A DNA stretch of 64,000 bases from Strigamia acuminata (lineage: Eukaryota; Arthropoda; Chilopoda; Geophilomorpha; Linotaeniidae). Position 1 is the first letter of the stretch. Each line of letters opens with the position of its first letter. The stretch covers positions 57,979,369-58,043,368 of the forward strand of contig OX442314.1 of assembly GCA_949358305.1 (NCBI GenBank), written 5' to 3'. Positions 9,033-19,379 of the stretch are shown in pieces. The notes beneath the pieces are model-generated. The model made no database searches and was not told the origin of the DNA. It worked only from the letters and a program-made list of their open reading frames with translations. Both the position numbers and the translations under genes were made by a program.

Positions 9033-12000
9033 CTACTTTGCCGCTACAAAAATATGCTCGCACAATGCATCTAGTTTTGCGCGAGATAGCCACTTGGTCA
9101 TAAGGTCGGCTACATTAAGGGTTCCCGGGATATGTCTGATTCGAAAAACACCTTTTTCAAACCAGTCGCGCACGAAATGCAACTTAACGTCAATATGTTT
9201 GTTTGCGCGATTTTCTATGCGATTCTTCGCATATTGGATCGCTGGCATTGAATCAGCGTAAACACATGGTATTTCCCGGTTGAGCCCATCCATCATCACA
9301 TCCGCACCAAATATGCGCTCCAACCAAATTATCTCCTTTACACCATCGACCACCGCCAAAAATTCGCTTTCCATAATGGAAAGTGCTGTAATGGTCTGCT
9401 TATGGCAGTTCCATGAGATTGGGACACCTCCCAGGTAGATGATGTGCCCACCAAAGCTTCGACGTTTGTCCTGGTCTAATGCGAAGGACGCATCCGTATA
9501 AACGGTCAAATTTTCGCTTTGGCAGTTTCCCAAGTTGATAGAGAAATTTGGCGTGTTCCCCAAGTATCGCAGGATTTGGAGCAGCATGTTCACGTGTCGA
9601 GTCGAGTGAGTCTCGTTGTATTGAGACAACACTATCACCGAAAACAAAATATCGGGTCTTGTACGACTTGCGATGAAAAGCAAACTGCCGACAAGAGACC
9701 GATACGGAAAACTCGAATTGACACGTTCCCCCGTCTGAACCTTTTGGATCATGGTGCCCGGGGTGCCAGGCACTCTAACTCGATGACAAGAGTCAATCCC
9801 ATATTGCTTACACAACTTTGCAATATAAGCGCGCTGATGAATAAAGATATTCTCCCCGTCCCTACAAAACTCTATCCCTAACAAAAGGGTGACGGGGCCC
9901 AAATTGACAATCTCAAATGATTGTTGAATCCAATCCAAAACGCACTCCTCTGCTATGTTGTCTTTTGAAAACAATACAATGTCATCGACATAGAAAATAA
10001 GTATAGCGTCAGTGCCCAAGCTATACACGCAATTGAGACCCAAGACCGGTTCAAATCCAATTTCAATCAGCTGGTCGTGGAGTCGCTGGTACCACATACG
10101 ACCAGACTGATGAAGCCCGTAAAGAGACTTTCTCAATTCCCAACATTTGTGTTGGTTTTCAGTCGTTCGATATCCTTTTGGGATGTGGATATATTGCACT
10201 TCGTCGAGGTCCCCATATAGGTATGCGGCCTTAATGTCAAGGTGTACGTCACGCCAGCCCCTCAGTACCACTAAGACACAGAAGAACATCATGACTAACA
10301 CAAAATTGACTACTGGGGAAAATACCTCAGTAAAGTCAATGCCTGGCTTCTGCTTGAAGCCTTGTGCAACGAGACGAGCACGATATCTTCTAATCGTACC
10401 CGTGTGATCCCTTTTTAACTTGTATATCCATTTTGATCCCAATAAGGTTTTGTCTTTAACTTGGTCTTTGTCGACTTCGACATAAACCTCACGCTCTTTG
10501 AAGATATTTATTTCGTCTTCCATCGCGTTTTCCCAATCAGGTTTGCTGGCGCCTTTGACCGCTTCTTCGTACGTGTCCGGCTCGACAGAGCAGCAACCAG
10601 CAAAACCGATAGTCACATCTTTGAAGTTAAACAATTCCGATTTATATTCATATCCCTCGGCTTTGCACCAACGGACAACCTCAACACGGCTGCGGAGCTT
10701 CTCGTGCTTTGGTGTGATGTACCAAACATCAACTTTCCCAGCTGTTGCCCCGCTTTGACGTACAGTCTGCCGTCTTTGCCACAAAGTCATATCTAGAGGC
10801 AACAAGTCACTCGTTGAAGCTGTGCGTTCGCCAGTGTCTTTCCCTTTTCTAGGCGGGTTCCGACGAGGGGGTGTGGGTGACGATTGGGGCGACAATTGAG
10901 GGCTTGCATCTGGGTCCTCAACTTCCTCTTCAACTTCTCCTTCATCGTCGTCGGGATAAATATTGAAGAAATCCCTATCATCCCCCTTCGCCCCACCGAT
11001 TTCATCAAAATTTAGGCCATGTATATCTCCAATGATGTATTGCATGGCATCTACATAGTCGGGTCCCCCAGGTGGTCTGGCCTGAATGGGTCTCTCCACG
11101 AGTTTTTCAACCACTTTGACCTCTTCCTCGGGGATAGGTTCGCTATAAACACTGTCTGTGTCAGAGTCATTACAAGACTCTTCGCCTGATAAATCTGAAT
11201 CGTCAGTAGCAGGTGATGGGCCAGATTGGGGATTCTTTACTTTCTCGTACCAGAAATTCTGTTCCAAAATTTTAACGTGTTTTGAGAGAAAAACTTGGTT
11301 TTTGTTCGGATCCCAAATCCGATAACCACGGGTGGAAGAGGCATATCCAACTAAGGCCCCCGCCCATGCTCTCTCTTGTAACTTCCCAGCCCTTGTCTGC
11401 GAAGGGATATGCACATAAGTCAAAGCACCAATGCATTTGACATGTCGTAGGGATAATTTCTTGTTGAAAAACACATTATAAGGTGTCCTCCCACCCAATC
11501 CCGCATGCGGAAACCGGTTCTTTAAGTAAACGACAGAAACTGCGAGTTCTGCCCACAGGGATGAAGGAAGACTATTTTCAATCATTAAAGCTCTAATTCC
11601 ACCGAGAATGGTACGGTTCGTTCTTTCAGCGATGGAGTTCATCTCAGGGCTGTATGCGTTCGTCCGCATACACTTCAGCCCAATGCTACCGGCATATTCA
11701 TCCCATTGTTTGGATACGAATTCCCCTCCATTGTCAGTTTTGATCGACTTGACTTTCCTAGAAGTCGTTCTTTCAATTTCGGTTAACCACTTCTTAAAAT
11801 GGCCCAAAACTTCGCTCTTTTTCTTCATAATCACGATCCACATCAATCGTGAAAAGTCATCGACCATGACCAAATAGTAGTACGCCCCACCTATGCTCTT
11901 AACTGGTGAAGGTCCCCACACGTCTAAGTGGACGATTTCTAAAATCCCTTTGGTCGAAATGTTCACAATGGGGGGGAAACTGGCACGTGTGCTCTTCGCC

Positions 12001-13907
12001 CTCGAACAAGCATCACAACTCGACAATTCCGTGTTGGACAACTTTAAACCAAATACTTCAGTAGATTTGTTTAACAATGCAATTCCCTTTGCATTAAGGT
12101 GTCCCATACGAGAGTGCCAGATGTCCATCGTTTGGGGTTTATCTGGTTTAATGGAAGCATTCTTTTCATTTACAACCCCATTTCCATTTGTTAAATTGTT
12201 TTGCACAATTGTTCTCAAAATTTTCGCATCCTTGGGCTTATTGCCCTTGCTGGCTACTAAGCTAGACTGTGTGTCGGTCAAAACACTCGATTGTTGATTC
12301 GAAATTTCCATACTCGCATTGTTTGCAACGATCGCTGGCGCAGTATTCGCAGTTTTCGCTTGCCCCTTTCTCGCAGGTACAGGTTTCCCTGATTTACTCA
12401 AATTTTGGGTTAATGCGGTTCTAAAATCAACGTGTGTTAGTAAAGATTTAACAATTTCTTCACCCGCTAAAGGTGGACTAGATGCCACCGTTGCACTCTG
12501 TTGCGCAGACAATGCAACAGTGTTTACAGAATTCTTTGCATTAATGCGACAATTGACTTTGTACATCCTATCACTCGTACGGATCGCAGTGATAGAAGGG
12601 TCATCAATTGTCACATCATAAATAAACATTTTACCATTTTTCACAATGGTTGTCGCCCCAGCTTCATCCGTACGACCTAAAGAAATCAAATTCTTTTTGA
12701 AGTTGGGTGCGTAATAAACGTTTTTCAACGTTAGTTCACGTGTTTGTTGTCCATTAATCGAAACTAAAGTCACATTTCCAATGCCTTCGATTTTCGACTT
12801 TCCGTCTCCTTGTTGAACAGAATAACCAGTCAATGGTTTAAAGTCCGAAAACCAGGTTTTGTTGAACGAAAAGTGGTCCGTCGCACCTGTGTCGACGTAC
12901 CATTGCGAATCGTAGTTCGCATGCGACAATAAAGACACTACAACAGGGGGTTGTTCTTGGCAAATCGCTGCGGAGAAATAAGACACCGGGGAATTGCTAA
13001 AAATGTCCATTTGCGTGACGTTGGCCGTCTGCTGGCTCTTCCCACGACTCTTCCCTCGTTGACTGCCCCTGCTGAACTGTCCTGTCGGGTTTCCTCTCGT
13101 AGCACCTTGTTGCTGTTTTGGTGGGGACGAGCATTCCCGGGCGAAGTGATTTGTTCCGCCACAGTTGTAACAGACGCGTGGAGAACTGGGGGCATTTCCC
13201 CCCCGGCCACGTTGCCATCTGCCTTTGGTGAAATAGGCACCCGTATTCTCAATTGTGCCCAATGAAACACCAAATTCATCCGTTTGCTCGTAGAGGCGAT
13301 TATATTCGCCTAATAAACGTTCTTTGACGGCCTTCGAGGTGAATTCCGGGTCTCCCCAGTGGTAGACCGTCTGCTTGACCGTTTCGTATTGATGTGGCAG
13401 CAGATCCAGGTACTGGAAGGCCAGGAATTCGTCGGAAATGTCTATTTTGACGTCTTTCAGTTCCAGCGCCTTCCTGTCGACTCTGGCTAGGAAAACCATC
13501 ATTTCCTCTTGCTCATGGAGTTTCAACATGAGAAATTCGCGACGAAGTCGGGCTTTGCGTGCCCTGGTAGTGGGCTGGTAAGCAGCTTTGAGCGCTTCCC
13601 AAACCTCTTTGGCCCCTTCGTGTGCCACAGCCACTACCTGTTGGGCTTTTCCACAAGCCAGACAAATGGTGGAGCGCGCTTTCTCCTCGCGCTTGTCAAA
13701 CTCCCTAACTTCTTTTGCAGAAGCCGTGGCTGGCAAGGGCTTCTCCTTGCCAGTCACGTGGCCCCAAACTCCATATGATTGCAAAAGGAGTTGGATTTGA
13801 ACACTCCACGTCGAATAGTTCGTTCCATTCAATTTTTCCACGTCCTTATAGTCGTCCCGGCGATCCCAACTTGCCATGTTGAGAAAATTCGACGAAAAAC
13901 GACGCAC
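9033..13907 (-). CDS. gag-pol: Copia Gag-Pol polyprotein, 1624 residues
   Basis: A full Ty1/Copia polyprotein in one frame. Gag (about 1-240) starts with the 'KLNGTNYSTW' block typical of Copia gags. A zinc knuckle, CYNCGGTNHFAREC (CX2CX4HX4C), lies near 244-257. The aspartic protease has WYVDTGATDHF near 335. The integrase zinc domain (WHSRMGHLN...CDACSRAK) begins near 594. The DDE core has LDVWGPSP (660), TDNGGEF and NSIAERTNR (758). The reverse transcriptase shows LDIKAAYLYG and the catalytic FYVDD near 1307. RNase H starts at YTDAS (1470) and ends with NKHIDVKLHFVRDW and IPGTLNVADLMTK. All catalytic residues I can check are present. A second ATG at 13877 (AACATGG) has a better start context than the first at 13907. 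There is no gag-pol frameshift, usual for metazoan Copia. Confidence 0.97.
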   Translation of the reverse strand: MRRFSSNFLNMASWDRRDDYKDVEKLNGTNYSTWSVQIQLLLQSYGVWGHVTGKEKPLPATASAKEVREFDKREEKARSTICLACGKAQQVVAVAHEGAKEVWEALKAAYQPTTRARKARLRREFLMLKLHEQEEMMVFLARVDRKALELKDVKIDISDEFLAFQYLDLLPHQYETVKQTVYHWGDPEFTSKAVKERLLGEYNRLYEQTDEFGVSLGTIENTGAYFTKGRWQRGRGGNAPSSPRVCYNCGGTNHFARECSSPPKQQQGATRGNPTGQFSRGSQRGKSRGKSQQTANVTQMDIFSNSPVSYFSAAICQEQPPVVVSLLSHANYDSQWYVDTGATDHFSFNKTWFSDFKPLTGYSVQQGDGKSKIEGIGNVTLVSINGQQTRELTLKNVYYAPNFKKNLISLGRTDEAGATTIVKNGKMFIYDVTIDDPSITAIRTSDRMYKVNCRINAKNSVNTVALSAQQSATVASSPPLAGEEIVKSLLTHVDFRTALTQNLSKSGKPVPARKGQAKTANTAPAIVANNASMEISNQQSSVLTDTQSSLVASKGNKPKDAKILRTIVQNNLTNGNGVVNEKNASIKPDKPQTMDIWHSRMGHLNAKGIALLNKSTEVFGLKLSNTELSSCDACSRAKSTRASFPPIVNISTKGILEIVHLDVWGPSPVKSIGGAYYYLVMVDDFSRLMWIVIMKKKSEVLGHFKKWLTEIERTTSRKVKSIKTDNGGEFVSKQWDEYAGSIGLKCMRTNAYSPEMNSIAERTNRTILGGIRALMIENSLPSSLWAELAVSVVYLKNRFPHAGLGGRTPYNVFFNKKLSLRHVKCIGALTYVHIPSQTRAGKLQERAWAGALVGYASSTRGYRIWDPNKNQVFLSKHVKILEQNFWYEKVKNPQSGPSPATDDSDLSGEESCNDSDTDSVYSEPIPEEEVKVVEKLVERPIQARPPGGPDYVDAMQYIIGDIHGLNFDEIGGAKGDDRDFFNIYPDDDEGEVEEEVEDPDASPQLSPQSSPTPPRRNPPRKGKDTGERTASTSDLLPLDMTLWQRRQTVRQSGATAGKVDVWYITPKHEKLRSRVEVVRWCKAEGYEYKSELFNFKDVTIGFAGCCSVEPDTYEEAVKGASKPDWENAMEDEINIFKEREVYVEVDKDQVKDKTLLGSKWIYKLKRDHTGTIRRYRARLVAQGFKQKPGIDFTEVFSPVVNFVLVMMFFCVLVVLRGWRDVHLDIKAAYLYGDLDEVQYIHIPKGYRTTENQHKCWELRKSLYGLHQSGRMWYQRLHDQLIEIGFEPVLGLNCVYSLGTDAILIFYVDDIVLFSKDNIAEECVLDWIQQSFEIVNLGPVTLLLGIEFCRDGENIFIHQRAYIAKLCKQYGIDSCHRVRVPGTPGTMIQKVQTGERVNSSFPYRSLVGSLLFIASRTRPDILFSVIVLSQYNETHSTRHVNMLLQILRYLGNTPNFSINLGNCQSENLTVYTDASFALDQDKRRSFGGHIIYLGGVPISWNCHKQTITALSIMESEFLAVVDGVKEIIWLERIFGADVMMDGLNREIPCVYADSMPAIQYAKNRIENRANKHIDVKLHFVRDWFEKGVFRIRHIPGTLNVADLMTKWLSRAKLDALCEHIFVAAK

Positions 13908-14998
13908 AAATCGCTAAATCACAAAATTTCCGAAGAAAAACACAAATATTCACAATACACGTGAATATGTCGCACGGAGAAGCAATTTGCCCCCAAAAAT
14001 TGAAGGCGAAATAATTTTACACTTCCCAAGGGGCACCTCAATAAGTGAGATGAAAAACCCAAATCTGGTCGCCCTACTAGCTTCCGACCGGCCCACCTGG
14101 GGGACGCGGGACGACTAGTTGGCCACGGACAAGCCCAGACTGGAATGAGACTGTACTGGGGCGACTGCCCGAAGGGTACAGAATATTCTAAGTGACCCAA
14201 CACAAAAACCTTAATAAATAACAGAGTTTCACGAGAAAAATTCGAAAAATACAGTTTTTGATGTGAAGTTGGCCAGTTACGGGTTCCACGCGTCGTAACT
14301 GGTTCCCACGTTGGATTAAACGTCGGCTTCACGTTGTCTTCGCACGGAATCGGCTGACGTGCAATCCGCGTACACACATCCGTGTAAGCGCGGAGAAAAT
14401 CGTCGTAGCGCCCGTCTGCGCCTTCGTACTCGCTTTCCTGGTGCGAGATACGGAAACAATTGCCCACACACACGCTTATCGTGTGCAGGACTTCTCGGTG
14501 AATCAAATCGTCGTTTTTCCGTCTATTTTTGACGAAAAATGGCCGCCGTAACAAAATCGTCGATTCACGGTGATTTCTCGAAAAAATGACGGTTTTGGGA
14601 CGTTTCTTCGCTCCAAAATACCGTCCTGTCGACGTATTCCGTTGTAGAATCGTTGGGCGTGCGTGTGCCGGTCCGTACACACGCGTAGACACACTAACTT
14701 CGCCGTATTCTGCAGCGAAGCTCAACAAAAATGGCGCCGCCCGAGAAAGCCCGGTTATATCGGCAAAAATACAGTTTAAATCGTTCGAAATAAATATTCC
14801 TTACACCGTTGGAATCCTATTCCTTTGCAGAATGGTCCGCACACGTAATCCAGACGTTTGCCGCACCGAAAATCCGTTTTCACGACGAATTGGGCGGGCG
14901 CGCACTTCGCGACTTCTTGGAGTCGGAAAAATGTCCGTTTCTCTTCAATTCTTCTAAAATTGGCCGGCGCTGGTCGTCGCCGATCCTCTGCTACCATT
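13908..14998 (-). other. Long 5' leader of Copia element B with an upstream ORF
   Basis: About 1.09 kb separates the 5' LTR from gag-pol. It holds a 269-codon open frame (13919-14728, minus) that ends 11 bases before the first gag-pol ATG. That frame has no recognisable domain and is rich in R, S and T. It may be chance in a GC-balanced leader, or an upstream ORF affecting Gag-Pol translation. I do not annotate it as a gene. Confidence 0.5.
14982..14996 (-). promoter_or_regulatory. Primer-binding site, initiator tRNA-Met
   Basis: The plus strand reads TCCTCTGCTACCA two bases before the LTR, which is the 3' end of animal initiator tRNA-Met. On the coding strand it is TGGTAGCAGAGGA, set two bases after the 5' LTR, the usual primer of Copia elements. 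Confidence 0.88.
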
Positions 14999-15464
14999 TG
15001 AAGAGCGTATTTGGACCTGGAGCATGCGGAAATAACTTGCAAACCGATTATAAAGTGCGGTTAGTTCGCAACACGCGACCGCCATCTTTATTCACCATGA
15101 AAGCATAAAAACAAGTGATCTGGGTTGAGGCTATTTGATCTCAACTCAGGTTACAGAGTAACAACGAGAACAAATCTATTAGTATAACCAAATAGATTTA
15201 TTCTTTACAATAATACAACGTAAAGACTAAAGTAATGGATAAACAATACCAAACCAAATTAAACGATCATCGCTTAACAAGCAGACGACGGGACGCGCGT
15301 TATCACATAGACACAGCCAGTTGGAGTACGAAACAAGCGTAGTTTAAAAAGCAGAATCAACTGGCTGACCATTCGTACCAATATATGAAGTAACGCGCTT
15401 ATTGTGCCTACTCGGAAATGCACAACAAATATGATTATCGCAAATAATTCATCGCAAACCAACA
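14999..15464 (-). repeat. 5' LTR of Copia element B
   Basis: 466 bp, no difference seen from 8550-9015. It carries the promoter of the element by position; I could not point to a convincing TATA box. Confidence 0.95.
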
Positions 15465-16454
15465 CAGCTTTTCAAGTCTGTTGACCACCTCCGCGGCCGA
15501 TTCGTAAGATGCTTGCCTTACTTTTTCAATTTCAGCCAGCAACGCAGTGTCGCTTGGCTTAAATCTCCTTATGAATTCGTTTTCGAATTTCTGCCATGGT
15601 TCCTTATTAGCTGACGAGAACCATGTTCCCGCTTCGCCTCTAAAGAACTTGAATAGATGGTGTTGAAGCACCTGGTTTATATATGGGTTGACATATTTCA
15701 AAGCTTTCTTCAGGTCAGTTAAAAAAGCTTTCGCTTTTGTTTTTTCCCCGTGAAAAGCTTCCATTCCAATTGCATTGATGTGTTTTGCCAAATCAATCGC
15801 ATCTTTGGGTTTGAAATCACCCAATGGTTCGTCCACTTCCTGACCGATGGTGTTACCCCAGGCCAAGAAAGTTGAATCCATAGTAACTGCTTGTGGCGTT
15901 ACGTTTTGCGTATTGCCGTTCACAGTTACTGGCGTGTTTGAATGTGTGTGCGATATAGCTGTTTTTGCAGCTTTCGCCACTCTATTGGCTTCGACCATTG
16001 CATGGCCCGCCGCTGTTACGTTGTCCATGACTGACTTCTGTTGGGTTAACAGGTCAGACAATGTTTTTATCGATCGCAAATGCGTTCGATTTGTTATCTC
16101 CGCTTCTTTAAGACGGCTGGTTAGGTCGTCATTTTCCGCGTTGAATTCCGCTGATTGTTGCTTAAAAACACCAGCTTCGTGCTCGATTTCCACTGTACGG
16201 TTGGCCACTGCAAGCAGCGCGCTTTCCCATACAGCGTACGTGGTAATATTTTCAATTTTTAGATCGAAAATTTCACATGTTGTCTCAAGCATTGCTTGAT
16301 CCAACGGTTTATTATTACCTTCATCCGTCATTTCTTCTTCGATTGTTGATTCAGATGATAAATTGTTGAAATCGTCGTCGGAATCCTCGTTTGTTGCAGA
16401 AGTTTTAATTGCCGGTGACTCCACCGTTTTCTTGCCTGACCTCGTGTATGGCAT
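15465..16454 (-). CDS. gag: Gag of element A, 5' portion
   Basis: The first 330 codons of element A's Gag begin MPYTRSGKKTVESP, at the first long-frame ATG after the leader. Residues 20-55 are acidic and serine-rich. A helical, coiled-coil-like segment follows (about 80-140). The C-terminal part matches the retrotransposon Gag capsid fold: TWFSSANKEPWQKFENEFIR, then the FKPSD...LLAEIEKVRQ stretch. The frame is broken only by the Copia insertion and resumes at 8544, so the pre-insertion product was 541 residues. Gag assembles particles around element RNA. With no polymerase in the element, this Gag would have to recruit or join a partner's enzymes. Confidence 0.82.
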
Positions 16455-16559
16455 TGACTACAATGTGCCGGAGAGCAGGTCCGCAGAAAACAAAATGGAT
16501 GCAAAGGATTAGTTTGCGACCAATTACGGATCAGCAACGTTGTGAAATTTAGCCATTCA

Positions 16560-16985
16560 TGGGGGAGGGATTAGTGATGTCACTCCCCCCCATTATCCCC
16601 ATAAATCACGTGATTGGTTCGAAATTTTCAGAAGTTATTTCCCAGAGTTCCAAAAAACTTTAGTTTCTCGAAATTCCAGAATTTCTGGAAAAATCTTAGG
16701 TTTCCACATGGTTTTCCTATTGTTTCCGGGTCGCCATATTTGATTTTCAAAAAGAAATCAAGAATTTTGACCACAAAAAGATTTGATTTTTCTGTTTTTG
16801 CAGAAAAACCAACTTTTCGAAAACAACAGAAAGGTGATTTGTTTGGTACTAGAAGCCATAGAACCAGATCATAAATGGTCTGTTTCCAAAGAAACATGAC
16901 TTTTGTACTTTTTAAAAGCACTCAAATCATGTCCCAAAAGCTTCGACATTACCAAACGAATGGTTTTACTATTGTTGAAACAACG
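16560..16985 (-). repeat. Copy 1 of the ~430-bp noncoding block in element A
   Basis: The partner of 7270-7700, lying upstream of gag. The shared hairpin is at 16895-16931 (arms CATGACTTTTGT and AAATCATG). The copies have drifted much more than the LTRs, so the duplication is older than this insertion and was inherited by it. Confidence 0.75.
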
Positions 16986-17009
16986 GTAAGGTGACACGCA
17001 AAAGCGTTA

Positions 17010-17094
17010 AATAATCCCACAACTTTATTGTTTTGCAACAAAGAGTAGAATGCACAATATAATCCCACAACTTTATTGTTTTGCAACAAAGAAG
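17010..17094. repeat. Short tandem repeat in element A leader
   Basis: The unit ATAATCCCACAACTTTATTG followed by TTTTGCAACAAAGA occurs twice, about 51 bp apart. The TTGCAACAAAGAGTAG part recurs at 7745-7760, beside the second copy of the noncoding block. Confidence 0.75.
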
Positions 17095-18713
17095 TAAAAT
17101 TCACATTTTTAAAAGAAGAAAGACAAGAAAAAAAATACAATGAAAAAATGATAAAAGATGTGTGAAGTTCCCAAGAAAATCACCCCAAAACTTACAATTT
17201 TTAGCAGAAGTCTGCAGAAATAAACAGGGATATTGTTAATCTCTCCTTCTGCCCCAAGAGATCAGCGCAACTGCGCCCGCTCGCCTTCGCTGAGGCCTTC
17301 ACCTCAGTCTGCACGACAAAAACGTGCCGACACTGGAATGTCTGCTCATCCCAATGAAGTGGTTGTTTGTTTGAGACAATCAGGTATATTTTAAAAGTAG
17401 AAGGCAAACACACCTGTCGTCCCTAGTCTCCTCGGGTCCCATCTTTCAGCTGCCATCACGAAGCTACAACACCTTCCATTTTGATGCTATATCGCCGACA
17501 CTTTTACGAGTTACATGTAACTACTGTCCGATGTGGAGTCCCAAGAAAACCATGAAAATAATAAAAATAGAGAAAAAAATCTGAAGAGAAAGAAAAATGA
17601 GAAAAAGTGTAAAATATATAAAACTCCCAAATTGCAGAGATTGCTTAAAACTGTGGTTTGAGCACAATCCTTGCACAACCAGCAACAATTCGAAAATTTC
17701 AAAGAAGATGAATAAAAAATTGGAAATAAAAAGTTACAGGCTGGATTCCCAGTCTTTTTTCAAAGCTGGTAGACACCTGAAAGATACAGATATCGTTCCT
17801 ACGCCCTAACGAGATCTCTGCACCAGTTGAGCACTTCACCATTGGTATCCCCGTACCTCCGGCAGCTCGCCCTGCTGTCCAAGTCCCAATCTCAGCAATT
17901 CTTGGGTTGTGATCACCAACTTGCAAATGCTTCTGACCAGTACCTGGGACAGGGTAGGAGTTATACGAAATGAACCCGAATGAGCGCCTTGAGCAGCAGC
18001 AGAGCAATTCAGAGCTTATGAATCGCCACAGCAACCTCCAAGCCACTTTTCCCATGCTTGCCAGCACTTTGCTGCTACCCGGATCCCATTTATTGACAAC
18101 CGCTCAGTGCATCCTGAACGTTCCATGCCATGCAACTTCCCCGTAATAGCAACCTGGATACCAGGTAATACCCCGGTCTTCAAAAGGTCTTTGTGCTCAA
18201 AGCTCAGTCCATTCTCGCCTCCTCGCCCGGCCCATAATGGAACCATTGGCTGCAGTGTGGCAATTGGATTATGCCTGCTTATCCTCCGTGGGTTTCTGGT
18301 TTGCCGGTGGCCGCCGGCGCGCCTCCACCTCTAATCGGATTCAAAACTTCCGCAGTTACAGTGTCATTATTTACTTGGGCTTCGCACCAAGAAAAAATAA
18401 AAATAAAAGCAAGGTTCAGAATCATATTTCCCTCCCAACCACCCAGTTGTTTAAGCTGAGCTAGAGAGAAACAGGAGACTTTTGGAAAGTATGGCTAATG
18501 TAAGTCCCTGCTTGCCATTACCCAGGCAAGCTGGACATGCACAGCCAAAAATTTTGTCAAATCAGGGTCCAATGGTCAGCGATTAGCGGCCGTTTCGCTT
18601 GCTGACCCCCTGTCACAACCATGACCAAAGAAGTTTCCCCCTCTTTTGAAAGAAAAGAGATTTGTCTAATATTGTGTTTTTGCACAATCAGTAAACAAAA
18701 ACTTTTCGCCAGA

Positions 18714-18738
18714 GAGTTCAAAATCTCGGACGGGCCCA
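18714..18738 (-). promoter_or_regulatory. Primer-binding site of element A
   Basis: The plus strand reads GAGTTCAAAATCTCGGACGG then GCCCA, four bases before the LTR. A TTCAAAATC T-loop-like stretch ending in CCA is what a tRNA 3' end looks like. On the coding strand it starts TGGGCCCGTCC. I cannot name the tRNA with confidence. Confidence 0.65.
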
Positions 18739-18742
18739 CAAT

Positions 18743-19375
18743 TGTGAGTGTTCGGACGGACGCCACGTGGTCTGGGGAGGACCGCGAGGCGCTGGACGCA
18801 ACACACACGATGATTAAATCCACGAAATACACGAAAGACACAAGTTTAGGTTTTGGTTATTACTTTATTGTTGTCTAGGGGTATGATATGGTGTCTCAAG
18901 GTGTATTTCCCAAGTGTAATGACGGTTTTGCCGCCATTCCTGATTGACCACGTGTCACGGCAATCGGTAGATCGCCATGACACGCGAGATCGGTTATTGC
19001 AGTTTGTGTCGCGTCGTCGCAACGTTCTTTAGAAACGTGCGACGAACACGGCGTGTTGGACGCTTCAAGTCCCGACTGGCGACAGCATTGCTGCGTCGGT
19101 CCTTCGGGTCTCAACTACGATCGGCATTGCGAAGAAGGTCGGAACACGACCGTTCGCCATGCTGGTCAAGAATCAACTGTCGGGCTTCTGCGGGGCCCAC
19201 CACTTCCGGAAGGGGCACTTCCGGTTCCCAATTGGCCGGAGCCAATGACCAACAGCTCCACCTGGTGCGGGGGACCGCGCCAGGTCGCGCACGAGAAACA
19301 CACGAGGTGCGCGAGAGCTGGGAAGCGCCGTGTGTTGCAGTGAAGTGACACAGCCTGAGTGGGCAGCTGGTCACA
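18743..19375 (-). repeat. 5' LTR of element A
   Basis: 633 bp, two differences from the 3' LTR. It is flanked on the right by the CACT duplication (19376-19379) and on the left, after four bases, by the primer-binding site. Confidence 0.92.
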
Positions 19376-19379
19376 CACT

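Larger units (their letters stand above)
8550..15464 (-). mobile_element. Element B: complete, apparently intact Ty1/Copia retrotransposon nested in element A
   Basis: Two 466-bp LTRs (8550-9015 and 14999-15464) look identical, and a 5-bp duplication, CAGCT, flanks the element at 8545-8549 and 15465-15469. A primer site matching initiator tRNA-Met, a polypurine tract and a single uninterrupted 1624-codon Gag-Pol frame are all present. Gag, protease, integrase, RT and RNase H come in Copia order (integrase before RT). Identical LTRs and an unbroken frame mean very recent insertion and possible present-day activity. It is younger than its host, element A, whose LTRs differ at two sites. Confidence 0.95.
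16455..18742 (-). other. 2.3-kb 5' leader of element A
   Basis: No coherent ORF crosses this stretch; the longest minus frames (17699-18067, 18016-18246) have no domain and no good start context. It holds the structured repeat block (16560-16985), a tandem repeat (17010-17094) and the primer site at its start. Such long leaders in LTR elements usually carry packaging or ribosome-entry structure; that role is inference here. Confidence 0.5.
3892..19375 (-). mobile_element. Element A: young LTR retrotransposon with gag but no pol, carrying a nested Copia element
   Basis: Two 633-bp direct repeats (3892-4524 and 18743-19375) begin TGTGAG and end CACA on the plus strand. They differ at only two positions (3961/18812 and 4357/19208). 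A 4-bp duplication, CACT, flanks the whole at 3888-3891 and 19376-19379. A polypurine tract abuts the left LTR and a tRNA-like primer site abuts the right LTR, so transcription runs on the minus strand. Without the 6.9-kb Copia insertion the element is about 8.6 kb. It encodes an intact Gag and a second ORF of unknown role. Of pol only a decayed C-terminal relic is visible; no RT, RNase H or protease motif was found. This matches the architecture called TR-GAG or LARD in other organisms, and implies mobilisation in trans. Confidence 0.85.

Noticed and set aside
15274-15465. A 63-codon hydrophobic peptide found identically at 8825-9016
   Set aside because: It is inside the Copia LTR; identity simply reflects the two LTR copies.
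16628-16921. Phe/Lys-rich 97-codon minus frame in element A leader
   Set aside because: It falls in the duplicated noncoding block, whose other copy does not keep the frame.
3892-19375. Element A as an ordinary complete Gypsy element
   Set aside because: All polymerase motifs between its LTRs belong to the nested Copia, which has its own LTRs and target duplication.
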